A DNA stretch of 64,000 nt from Prorocentrum cordatum (GCA_963575745.1 CAUYUJ010017837.1:799190-863189); one strand, 5' to 3'; shown: positions 45,701 to 51,805, counted from the first letter of the stretch. Numbers and translations are program-made. The notes: generated by a model from the sequence alone, not told the origin.

Positions 45701-46750
45701 CGGCTCAAATGGCGCTTGTGCCGATGGTGATGGTGCTTCAGGCTCGTCAGGATCAAAGTCAACCTCTTCCTCACCATTGACTTCCATCATGAGGACTGGC
45801 CCGCAACCATCGCCTTCTTCTTCTTCTGATGTAGAACTACCAATGCTGATGGCCATTGGCGCAGCCGGGACAGGCAGGTTTCCCTGCATAGCCGGCATCT
45901 GTGCGTCGCTCGGCTGTCCCGGGGTAGACGGCACGGTTGTCGGTTCAGGCTCGTTGCCGAGCACAGGCTGCCCAGCAATGTTGCGCATGGCCGCATGGTT
46001 TGGCCACAGTCCCACCGCCTGGAGACCCCATCCTGGCGGAGGAAGATCATGACCGCGCATGGCGATAGCCATTTCCAGAGCATTGCGCCATCTACCGCGG
46101 GAGTATATCAGGTGTCTCTGCACGTCCTCAGGATGCACGCTGTCAATGAGAGTCAGAGCTGCCAACAGCAACTCCGAGCTACCGCAGGCGTCGGTATCCT
46201 GCAGCATCATGATGTCAGCTTCGATGTTCTCTTGACTCTCGGGATAAGCGATGATAAGTATCTCATGCATCCTCATGAGGGTTTGCAGGAGAGTACGTGG
46301 TCCGTATTCGCCTAGAGCAAGCGAACCAGGGGGTACAAATGGGATCTCTGGTTCACCTGCAATGAAAGCTTGAACGAACGCCTGAGACTCCAGATCTAGT
46401 AGGTCTTCATCAGTTTGGGGATAGTCTCCCATCAAGGTAGGCCTGTTTCCAGGCGGGAGTTCAGGTGGAGGTTGGAGGTTGCGTTCAACCTCGGAAGGCG
46501 AGGCCTCCAAAGTGGTGTCCTCGTCACTGTTTTCGTAGGCCATGATGTTGCCTGGGTTCCCGAACATCCAGTCGAAGAAAGAAAGAGGCTGGTTTCCCAG
46601 CGTACAGTGATCCACGGGAGTGAGCTCGTTGTTTCCAATAACGAACCGGCGGACGTACTCGAGGTAGTACGCGTACAGTCCGTGACCATACGCCTCGAGC
46701 TCGTCGACGTTGTCCATGCAACTGACCCAAGTGTAAAATATCTGCTCCAT
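42752..46750 (-). CDS. Copia polyprotein segment with RNA 2'-phosphotransferase (Tpt1/KptA) domain
   Basis: About 1332 codons. Most of the N-terminal two thirds is disordered, Pro/Gln/Ser-rich, with a possible Cys/His site (ACGPCSERFQNHRPGC). Residues about 863-1125 (43375-44165) match Tpt1/KptA: LKQLSKALSRICRHAPD, IFIRASQGHSWTL, AMHGTRWHAFEGIMWHGLSC, GRSHIHFVP and IIIFVDWHKAMQDGMKF with SDNGVLL. The Arg-His pair of RHAP, the Arg of IRASQGHS and the Arg of RSHIH correspond to the four catalytic residues of the family. Tpt1 uses NAD to remove a 2'-phosphate from RNA, classically the splice junction of tRNAs. The frame is the same as Gag and is open upstream to the TAG at 46826. I list the first ATG (46750); a 15-nt spliced-leader match lies 44 nt ahead of it. 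Confidence 0.88.
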   Translation of the reverse strand: MEQIFYTWVSCMDNVDELEAYGHGLYAYYLEYVRRFVIGNNELTPVDHCTLGNQPLSFFDWMFGNPGNIMAYENSDEDTTLEASPSEVERNLQPPPELPPGNRPTLMGDYPQTDEDLLDLESQAFVQAFIAGEPEIPFVPPGSLALGEYGPRTLLQTLMRMHEILIIAYPESQENIEADIMMLQDTDACGSSELLLAALTLIDSVHPEDVQRHLIYSRGRWRNALEMAIAMRGHDLPPPGWGLQAVGLWPNHAAMRNIAGQPVLGNEPEPTTVPSTPGQPSDAQMPAMQGNLPVPAAPMAISIGSSTSEEEEGDGCGPVLMMEVNGEEEVDFDPDEPEAPSPSAQAPFEPSSSQQGNLPLLADPPGIAQEPPQAPPPATTQAASAASSDENAGRSRSHTRVRGEPRPQARLPREWRQAGPKEHALRRGGQLLPYNDPRRRKGEHSAFGKGNPAYRDAEGKAIRGGYQIATNIRRPEIEEVRTQLRNIIAARKQYRPQAACGPCSERFQNHRPGCPVGNNEGLSPDRGKTLHKEGHPPLIPMTQDEIAEVNRRLGILGHLDPKEEEEKSTPVPRGGLVPMTQEEKDALFSLPGMRGNSPGVSSQSQQPELTSKDEQKAQRVAEDEERMRIADERAREATRKMLEDSNKIYMKGARKPPLPLLSKAKSETPAPKSSSEVKPKARSQDPGPDVQMEAPRSATPRPPSGATPAQASEPKQQPQDPVEERRRQPSRSSSIAKRAAAFERTGYAPAPASPVAARSKRSDEGAMSRGTWVPTIRGSASRGSPRGNPPGAAAAATSSSGAAASSATEAPMRGNPPVDQLHHPGGTSFTSGAPSVIRDRLALRKLPPIRSVDEAFMKKCRRANILPTSNHTLKQLSKALSRICRHAPDKPHNPVWDLASFDDHDGWVNLVELVNDYPWNTGKSRHDGYNPRHDEAKVINANLYARTVDQLAAIMMEVVHVREPDGEETQRLQFKVLMRDSGEPDIFIRASQGHSWTLKAPWSLYNYIVLCDQPAGRPAPYPEVAMHGTRWHAFEGIMWHGLSCRPEHNTKKQGTGRSHIHFVPTVRRRAVNSGWDPDSDIIIFVDWHKAMQDGMKFCWSDNGVLLSEGDNGIIEPYYISHIEDLATGKHWRNPEHLGNRRARVPISVMSAPDRWADVGSASVKYQWSRDQEGVDPPMVYLHREVGDHYSPAKLGNQPEVHQIFMITESEAGSAAPSRAPSQGPSAVSWQAISTSDLDQIAAALNPEQVEQLADRLYQQDPWAAGQGAMSAMATRNRQAMQGNLPINGLRAEMPEPQGDPQTFGRIFGEPARFEQMHGSPSQSTHTPSHRGA
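42850..42863 (-). repeat. Near-perfect hairpin GCAGG-GAGA-CCCGC, encodes QGDPQ
   Basis: One A-C mismatch; GAGA loop; preferred phase with Asp. Probably a mutated copy. Confidence 0.55.
42898..42911 (-). repeat. Hairpin GCAGG-GAAA-CCTGC, encodes QGNLP
   Basis: Perfect stem, preferred phase. Confidence 0.92.
43159..43172 (-). repeat. Hairpin GCTGG-GAAA-CCAGC, encodes LGNQP
   Basis: Perfect stem, preferred phase. Confidence 0.92.
43695..43708 (-). repeat. Hairpin GCCGG-GAGA-CCGGC, off-phase, inside the Tpt1 domain
   Basis: Perfect stem, GAGA loop; read as A-G-R-P-A between the QGHS and HGT motifs. Confidence 0.75.
44302..44315 (-). repeat. Hairpin GCGGG-GAAA-CCCGC, encodes RGNPP
   Basis: Perfect stem, preferred phase. 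Confidence 0.92.
44393..44406 (-). repeat. Hairpin GCGGG-GAAA-CCCGC, encodes RGNPP
   Basis: Perfect stem, preferred phase. Confidence 0.92.
44834..44847 (-). repeat. Hairpin GCGAG-GCAA-CTCGC, off-phase
   Basis: Perfect stem, GCAA loop; read as R-E-A-T-R. Confidence 0.8.
44959..44972 (-). repeat. Hairpin GCGAG-GAAA-CTCGC, encodes RGNSP
   Basis: Perfect stem, preferred phase. Confidence 0.92.
45170..45183 (-). repeat. Hairpin GCCCC-GACA-GGGGC, off-phase
   Basis: Perfect stem, GACA loop (not strict GNRA). Confidence 0.6.
45393..45408 (-). repeat. Degenerate hairpin around GCAA, encodes KGNPA
   Basis: Six-pair stem with one mismatch around a GCAA loop; keeps Gly-Asn in the preferred phase. 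Confidence 0.4.
45676..45689 (-). repeat. Hairpin GCAGG-GAAA-CCTGC, encodes QGNLP
   Basis: Perfect stem, preferred phase. Confidence 0.92.
45874..45887 (-). repeat. Hairpin GCAGG-GAAA-CCTGC, encodes QGNLP
   Basis: Perfect stem, preferred phase. Confidence 0.92.
45949..45962 (-). repeat. Hairpin GCTCG-GCAA-CGAGC, encodes LGNEP
   Basis: Perfect stem, GCAA loop, preferred phase. Confidence 0.92.
46441..46454 (-). repeat. Hairpin GCCTG-GAAA-CAGGC, encodes PGNRP
   Basis: Perfect stem, preferred phase. Confidence 0.92.
46588..46601 (-). repeat. Hairpin GCTGG-GAAA-CCAGC, encodes LGNQP
   Basis: Perfect stem, preferred phase. Confidence 0.92.
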
Positions 46751-46793
46751 GGCTTCAAAATCCTGGAGGCTCAGATATTCGATGAATGGTTCA

Positions 46794-46808
46794 CTTGAGC
46801 CAAAATGG
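46794..46808 (-). other. 15-nt match to the 3' end of the dinoflagellate spliced leader
   Basis: The coding strand reads CCATTTTGGCTCAAG, identical to the last 15 nt of the conserved dinoflagellate spliced leader as I know it; the bases further 5' do not match. It lies 44 nt upstream of the ATG at 46750, within a frame that is open through it. It is probably a relic of a trans-spliced, reverse-transcribed mRNA. Confidence 0.65.
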
Positions 46809-46825
46809 ACTTCTGTCGACCTGCC

Positions 46826-47302
46826 CTATCCATTTCCCTTCGCTGGACAATCTCGCACAAGATGGTCGGTACTGTCGCACTCATGGCACTTAAGAACCTG
46901 GCCGTCTCTACCTCGCGGGTTTCCCCGCCTACCCTTGCCTTTTCCTGAGGTCTCTCTACGGCCCTTGCCACGGCCCTTTCCCCCAAAGAATATCTCATCA
47001 TGTTGTTCATCTGAGAGCCTCTGGAGAAATGCCGTGATGCCTCGTCCGTTCAACCTCCGACGACCTCGTTTACCTTTACCTTTTCCCTTAAAGCTCCTCC
47101 GTATCCTCCTCCTAACACGACGCACTGGTTTTCGCGTGAACCTCCCCCACCTCCGTTTGGCCTGTTGTAATAACCAGAACAAATGTTCAGCACGCTGATT
47201 GTCATTATCCATATTCATAATATCTGACCAATCTAAAGCTTCAACACCGTCTGATGATATAGTATGTGTGCCGGTGCCGGAGTCGAAATCCTCGTCTCCC
47301 AA
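46826..47302 (-). CDS. Gag nucleocapsid-like segment with CCHC zinc knuckle
   Basis: About 158 codons in the same frame as Gag upstream and the Tpt1 ORF downstream; separated only by a TAA (47432) and a TAG (46826). It is strongly basic (FKGKGKGKRGRRRLNGRG, GGKGRGKGRRETSGKGKG) and ends with a zinc knuckle CHECDSTDHLVRDC that fits C-x2-C-x4-H-x4-C. Such segments bind and package the element RNA. The listed start is the first ATG; the frame itself is open from 47431. Confidence 0.85.
   Translation of the reverse strand: MGDEDFDSGTGTHTISSDGVEALDWSDIMNMDNDNQRAEHLFWLLQQAKRRWGRFTRKPVRRVRRRIRRSFKGKGKGKRGRRRLNGRGITAFLQRLSDEQHDEIFFGGKGRGKGRRETSGKGKGRRGNPRGRDGQVLKCHECDSTDHLVRDCPAKGNG
46916..46928 (-). 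repeat. Variant hairpin GCGGG-GAA-CCCGC (triloop), encodes RGNPR
   Basis: The loop is one base shorter than in other copies, which shifts the phase after Gly-Asn-Pro. Confidence 0.65.
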
Positions 47303-47380
47303 GTAGGTGGATACACCGTCGGTTAGGGGATTTGATTCACCCCATAAGGAACGGTGTGGTTGTGGTTCTCTAGAAGGAGG

Positions 47381-47394
47381 GCTGGTTGCCCAGC
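47381..47394 (-). repeat. Hairpin GCTGG-GCAA-CCAGC, between Gag segments
   Basis: Perfect stem, GCAA loop; read as W-A-T-S if the TAA at 47432 is passed, so off-phase. Confidence 0.8.
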
Positions 47395-47431
47395 TCGGTT
47401 GTGATCGATCTCCTGCTAGTAGAGCAGTGGA

Positions 47432-48772
47432 TTATCCAGGATCATCGGCCCATATGCTTGAGGGCCCGTTCCCAGGCTGGGCTTCAGTGGTCAAGGTAGT
47501 GTAGAAATTTCCACTACCAGATCCCCTTCCCCTTCCAAACGCAGATCCTATATTGCCAGGAGACCGTTCAGATAGGTGACCTATCGAACGCATCCTCTCC
47601 AGCAACTCATCATACTGTTGTTGTGTTCGGGGCATTTGGTGATTGAGTGGCTGTAAGAGTTGCATGGCTCGCTGGTTGCCGACGCCTAAGGCGCGGAACA
47701 GGATCGTGGTTAGTAGTTGGAAGTTGGGAAGGTCAAATCCCACCGACTGTGCCTCAAGTCGGGCCATTTCGAATCGGGCAAGGGTGACATCGATTCGTTC
47801 CCCGTGAGGCACGTGGAAGTCGATGAGTTGTGTGCCGGAAGTGAGCTGTCGCTCATCTTCCAGGCGTTCGAACTTCATGCTTAGGAGGAACATGATGTAG
47901 GTCGCTGGGTCGGTGTGGACCCCATCGATGTCAGCACCATAATTTATAATGTCAGGCGGTACCCTCATGGCGAGTGTCCTCGCTAGGCCACCCAGGCCGC
48001 GTTGTATGGCGGCCGCTTGGGCCTGCGGCGTCATGCGCCCGCTTGTGACGTTGAGCCATGCGTTGACCTCATAAACGTACTCGCGGAAAGGTACGTTGCC
48101 TTGAGGGTCCCAATATGGGCCATGTGTTTGCCCATCGGTGCTGTTTTCTCCACGACGCATGCGTCCGATTGCTGCCCCCAGCGCGAGCCATATGATAGCG
48201 AAGATAACCAGCCCGAGGCTGTGTAGATAGGGGTGGTTATTAGGCGCGTTGCCGCGCTGGGGCAGCGCCTTGTCGAGTCTTCGAGGCGCTCTATCTGGCG
48301 GATCTCTCCGCCCATGCTTCAGGTATTGCGCTTTTGGCTCGTTGCCGAGCGGTTGGTGGTAGCGCAATGATGAAGCGTATATGGTACCAATGTCGTTGTC
48401 TAGACGTCGTACCTCTCGTGGCGCTTCTTGCTCTTGGATAGATCCTCGTAAACGTACTGGGAGTGATAGCGCAGGGCGGTAGGTGTTCACGAAGATCGCG
48501 CCGAAGAGTATGAGGCTAAGAAGAGCAAGAGCTGACCACACGAGAGTGCGGCCAGCTCCGCTACCAAGTCGAAAGTGAGCCTGGTAACTCAAATAGCATC
48601 CGATTCCGTAGACATCGGATGGCAAATAGCGTCCGGTATCGTACTGACGTGGTTCAGTAAGAGGAATGGACGGATAAGATAGGATAAGATCGATGTATCG
48701 GTCTTTCCAGCACATAGCGAACACTCGCGGTGTCCGGGCAAATAGGGCGCGCGTGCCTTGAGCCAAAGGCAA
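47432..48772 (-). CDS. Gag-like protein with two predicted membrane segments
   Basis: About 446 codons. The start-like codon (48772) is inside the 5' LTR and the frame crosses the primer-binding site. Two hydrophobic segments follow, LVWSALALLSLILFGAIFV (about 48490-48550) and LGLVIFAIIWLALGAAIG (about 48170-48225). The globular part (about 47550-48110) reads FREYVYEVNAWLNVTSGRM, QRGLGGLARTLA and TYIMFLLSMKFERLEDE, in the style of copia/dinoflagellate Gag capsid domains. The C-terminus is Gly/Ser/Arg-rich (GRGRGSGSGN). Gag forms the particle around the RNA. Membrane segments are unusual for Ty1/copia Gag. The true start could be elsewhere, because no other ATG precedes the capsid part. Confidence 0.72.
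   Translation of the reverse strand: MPLAQGTRALFARTPRVFAMCWKDRYIDLILSYPSIPLTEPRQYDTGRYLPSDVYGIGCYLSYQAHFRLGSGAGRTLVWSALALLSLILFGAIFVNTYRPALSLPVRLRGSIQEQEAPREVRRLDNDIGTIYASSLRYHQPLGNEPKAQYLKHGRRDPPDRAPRRLDKALPQRGNAPNNHPYLHSLGLVIFAIIWLALGAAIGRMRRGENSTDGQTHGPYWDPQGNVPFREYVYEVNAWLNVTSGRMTPQAQAAAIQRGLGGLARTLAMRVPPDIINYGADIDGVHTDPATYIMFLLSMKFERLEDERQLTSGTQLIDFHVPHGERIDVTLARFEMARLEAQSVGFDLPNFQLLTTILFRALGVGNQRAMQLLQPLNHQMPRTQQQYDELLERMRSIGHLSERSPGNIGSAFGRGRGSGSGNFYTTLTTEAQPGNGPSSIWADDPG
47464..47477 (-). repeat. Hairpin GCCTG-GGAA-CGGGC (one U-G), encodes PGNGP
   Basis: Wobble-containing stem, GGAA loop, preferred phase. Confidence 0.75.
47970..47983 (-). repeat. Hairpin GCGAG-GACA-CTCGC, off-phase in Gag
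   Basis: Perfect stem, GACA loop (not strict GNRA). Confidence 0.6.
48244..48257 (-). repeat. Hairpin GCGCG-GCAA-CGCGC, encodes RGNAP
   Basis: Perfect stem, GCAA loop, preferred phase; just before the second membrane segment. Confidence 0.9.
48337..48350 (-). repeat. Hairpin GCTCG-GCAA-CGAGC, encodes LGNEP
   Basis: Perfect stem, GCAA loop, preferred phase; the most upstream copy in the element. Confidence 0.9.
48555..48566 (-). promoter_or_regulatory. tRNA primer-binding site
   Basis: Directly inside the 5' LTR the coding strand reads TGGTAGCGGAGC. TGG complements a tRNA CCA end, and the word resembles the initiator-Met primer sites of eukaryotic copia elements (TGGTA.C.GAG). The perfect abutment supports the LTR boundary at 48567. 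Confidence 0.8.
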
Positions 48773-48830
48773 CGGCGCGCGAGCTATGCTCCCGATACTA
48801 TAACATCTCCCAAAGAGCTACCCTTAAAGT
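48567..48830 (-). repeat. 5' LTR of the copia element
   Basis: 264 bp with no difference seen from 32747-33010. On the coding strand it starts ACTTTAAGGG and ends CTTTCGACT, followed by the primer-binding site. It also encodes the first codons of the Gag frame. Confidence 0.9.
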
Positions 48831-48964
48831 GGGGGTGGGGTGGGGGGGGGGGGGAACCAACTGCTGGTGCATGCGATGGGTGTGATGATGACGATGCTAG
48901 TGGCGCGCCCTCGAATGAGCGACGACGCGTGATGACGCCAATGCGTTGCGGTGCAATGTCTCTA
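48831..48964. other. Right target duplication candidate (48831-48835) and G-rich tract
   Basis: GGGGG abuts the LTR and is followed by GTGGGGTGGGG and a long G run (about 48842-48853). I see no gene. Confidence 0.45.
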
Positions 48965-49545
48965 TCGTCCCCGCTTTCGATCTCACTTGATTGATCCCAC
49001 TATCGACATCGCAGGATCGATCACACTCGATAGACCTTACTATAGATGCCACTACAGATGTCACTTTCGATCTCACTCTCGCTCTCACTATCGATTCCTC
49101 GATCGATCCCAATTTCGATCGCACAATCGATCTCGCAATCCATGTCACAATCAACCTCTCTGTCAATCTCACTTGATCCCACCATCCATCCCATTCTAAT
49201 TCGCGATCTCATTTTCGATCTCATTATCGACCCACTGTCGATACCAAGTCTGGACACCCCAGGCCACCGCCCGCTCACCGCCGACGGGACACCAACGGGA
49301 CACCACAAGACACCACGGCGGGACACCCCGGGTCATCGCGCGCGCGCCGGAAGGGCGGGGGGGCGGTCCACTGCATCCGAATCGCCCTAGCAACGGCGGG
49401 GTCGTTCCTCTCGCGCGCCCACGCAACTCCGCCTCGTCCGCACGCGCGACACGAACACGAAACCGAAAACGATTTTACCGGTGGGGGGCTCTCCGTTCCG
49501 CTGCGGTCTCGCCCCCCAACCTCCGACGCCGCAGCTTGCACCATA
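48965..49545. repeat. Dispersed repeat with ATCGAT-type array, copy 1
   Basis: About 280 bp of loosely repeated ATCGATCTCACT and related words (ATCGAT, CACTATCGAT), then a GACACCACGGCGGGACACC block, then TCGTTCCTCTCGCGCGCCC and CTCTCCGTTCCGCTGCG. The same three-part order occurs at 60480-61290. Confidence 0.7.
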
Positions 49546-49761
49546 TAGATTCTCTTTTCTAAAAAAGAATAAACTCTACCCCCCCACCCGCGCGTTATCC
49601 CCATCCCTTTCGGGTATGTAAATCATATATGATTATGACCACATGTCCATCCGAAATATGAATTTACAGTATCCCAGAGGGGGCCGGCATCGGCCCCCCT
49701 GAGGTTCCCTTGTAAAAAACCATACGCGGGAACATGCTTTGTTCTAACATAAGACTTGTTC
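49546..49761. other. AT-balanced stretch without a gene
   Basis: Includes TTTTCTAAAAAAG and an AGGGGGGCCGGCATCGGCCCCCCT palindrome core (about 49678-49701). No coding evidence. Confidence 0.4.
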
Positions 49762-50235
49762 ACGAATCCCTTGCAACAGAATATGACGAAGTGCACGCGC
49801 GCGCGTCGTCGCGCGCGCATGCCGAAATCCTTCAAAAACCTTCGGTGTCGGAAGGATTTCGCAATCGAGTTCCCAGCAAACCTGCAAAAACACATGGTTT
49901 CGCAACGCTGATTCGCCAAAAAAACTCACGCGCGAGCTCTTGCGAAATCTTAAGAAAGCCATAAGTTGATGTTTCAATATTTCCACGACATTCAACTAAA
50001 CGGGCTTCGCGCGCGCATGTCGAATCTGTCGAGCGCCCTTGCGCGCGTGTCGCGAGAATCCTTTGCAACAGATATGACGAAGTGCAGACGCGCGCGTCGT
50101 CGCGCGCGCATGCCGAAACCCTTCAAAACCCATCGGCTTCGGAAGGATTTCAACATCGTGTGCCCAAAAAACCTACAAAAACACAAGGTTTCGCAACACG
50201 GATGTTCAACAAAAGCGTGCGCGCGCGTTCTTGCG
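49762..50235. repeat. Imperfect tandem duplication, period about 293 bp
   Basis: GAATCC.TTGCAACAGA, GACGAAGTGCA, CGCGCGCGTCGTCGCGCGC, CCTTCAAAA and ACACA.GGTTTCGCAAC occur in the same order from 49762 and again from 50055. Confidence 0.75.
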
Positions 50236-50640
50236 TCGTCGTCGTCGTCGCCGTCCTCCCTCCTCCCGCGTCGTCGTCGTCGTCGCCTACGTCGTCCTCT
50301 GTCTTTCCTCGTGTTCGTCGTCGTCGTCCTCTTTGGCGTCGTGGTCGTTTCCGTCGTCGTTGTCGCCGTGGTCGTCCTTCCTCCTCCTCCCTCGTCGTCG
50401 TCGTCGTCCGTCGTCGGCGTCTCGTCGTCGTCGTCCCTCCTATTTCGTCGTCGTCGTCGTTGTCGTTGTCGTCGTGTTCCCTCCTCCCTCGTCGTTGTCG
50501 TCGTCGGCGTCGCCGTCCATCCTCCCTCTTCGTCGTTCGCGTCGTCGCAGTCCTCCCTCCTCCCTCGTCGTTGTCGTCGTTGTCGTCGTCGTCGCCGTCG
50601 TCGTCCTCCCTCCTCCCTCGTCGTCGTCTTCAGCCGCCGT
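50228..50640. repeat. GTCGTC/CCTCCTCC microsatellite array
   Basis: Interleaved GTC and TCC triplets. Long frames on both strands (Val/Ser/Arg or Asp/Glu/Thr-rich) are repeat translations. Confidence 0.85.
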
Positions 50641-50907
50641 CCCGGTTCGAGGCTTTGGGTGCAGCGCCCAGGTACCCAGTGCCGACGCCTTGCGAGCCTC
50701 CTCGGGACTGCTGCCATACGTGCCCGCCCGCCGCGCTCAGCGCGCAGCGCGGCAGCCGTGTTTCAGTCGTTTGCCACGGAGACAGGCAGACGAACGCGGG
50801 TGGACCCCGCGTGGCATCGCCGCCAACGCCAAGCTCGCAGCCGAGCCAGAGTGCTAATACAAGTGGCAGCGGCAGCATAACTACTTCGACAGCACCATTC
50901 CAGTCCA

Positions 50908-51477
50908 ATGGGTGCCAGACAAGGATCACGGCAGTTCCAGCGCAGAGGGGGAGGCACTAAGTCAGTGCCATGGCAGCGCACGCAGCTGAATTTCAAGAAG
51001 TTATGGGAATGTCCAGCGTGCGCATGTGCCAACCCCTGGGATTCGTAGACATGCAAGAAGTGCTTTCCCTCCATGTCTCAGCAGTCGAGTGAGCGACCAT
51101 GGCTCACGAGATCAGCATCACGTGCCCCGAGAAGACGAGCCGCCTCAGCTCAGCCAACACATGGATATGCAGCAAAATCAACGGCAGGAGATCAGCAAGA
51201 GTCGCCGGACGATCTCATACCTTTGTTACCGGCCACGCCTGAGATTGCCACCAGTCACAAAAGATGGAGGGATCCGCCAGAAGATCCGAAATTGCTGGGA
51301 GAATATCGCAAAGCTCTAACATCCACCATGGAGTCGCTGGAGAGACAGATTCGTTGTGCAGATGCTCTCACATTAGATGCCCAACAATTTTCGGCTTTGC
51401 AAGACGAGTATGCAGTCGTGTCGCATCAGCTCACGCACGGCCGCTCGCCACAGGCAGGAGTGACCAAACAAAGGTGA
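50908..51477 (+). pseudogene. LINE ORF1 start: RanBP2-type zinc finger, internal TAG
   Basis: From the ATG at 50908 the frame reads to LWECPACACANPWDS, a lone TAG (51046-51048), then TCKKCF; W-x-C-x2-C ... N ... C-x2-C is the RanBP2-type finger pattern, which binds single-stranded RNA or ubiquitin. The frame continues to 51477 with a helical LLGEYRKALTSTMESLERQI. The TAG falls inside the finger. Confidence 0.6.
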
Positions 51478-51760
51478 TTCGTCAATCGTTGTCGCAGACG
51501 CCTGACAGATGCCACTGCGCAGTTGAATATATTGTATGAACAGATCGACGCAGCGGAAGTACAATGTCAGCATTTGCAGGAGGAAGTTACACTGGCAGAG
51601 CAGTTGCTCGAGCACTCCGAGGAGCTCGAAGACTCGCTACTAGTCACGTGGTCCCGCAGGGCACTTTCGATCAGGACATAGAGCTCCAACACCTCAGTCG
51701 CCAGGTAAGGCATCAGTTGCCTCAACCGCCGCGACCGCCCCCTCGCGCACAGGCCACCAC
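51478..51760 (+). pseudogene. LINE ORF1 coiled-coil continuation (shifted frame)
   Basis: A frame shift near 51480 leads into RRRLTDATAQLNILYEQIDA and LQEEVTLAEQLLEHSEELED, a heptad-like coiled coil such as those that trimerise LINE ORF1 proteins. Confidence 0.5.
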
Positions 51761-51805
51761 ACATGGCCCATGGCGTCAGGGAAAAGAGCCCGCCAAGCAG
51801 ATGTA

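Larger units (their letters stand above)
32747..48830 (-). mobile_element. 16-kb Ty1/copia LTR retrotransposon with accessory domains
   Basis: Direct repeats of 264 bp bound the element. On the minus strand the order is LTR, primer-binding site, Gag with membrane segments, CCHC knuckle, RNA 2'-phosphotransferase (Tpt1/KptA-like), RING-H2, retropepsin-like, methyltransferase-like, integrase, RT, RNase H, LTR. Integrase before RT is the Ty1/copia order. The LTRs look identical, so insertion is recent, yet the coding frame has isolated stops (47432 TAA, 46826 TAG, 39898 TGA, 38248 TAA, 37714 TGA, 37141 TAA, 34584 TAG) and frameshifts near 42752, 41110, 36310 and 35225. The element is much longer than a usual copia element (about 5-10 kb). 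It carries about 46 hairpins listed separately. Confidence 0.93.

Noticed and set aside
46475-46492. 7-bp stem GAGGTTG/CAACCTC in the copia Gag-Tpt1 ORF
   Set aside because: It lacks the GC-start, the 5-bp length and the GNRA loop; isolated and compatible with chance.
33132-48350. Hairpin series as a CRISPR array or tandem repeat
   Set aside because: Units are irregularly spaced (33 to more than 800 nt), differ in sequence and lie mostly inside coding frames; there are no uniform repeats and spacers.
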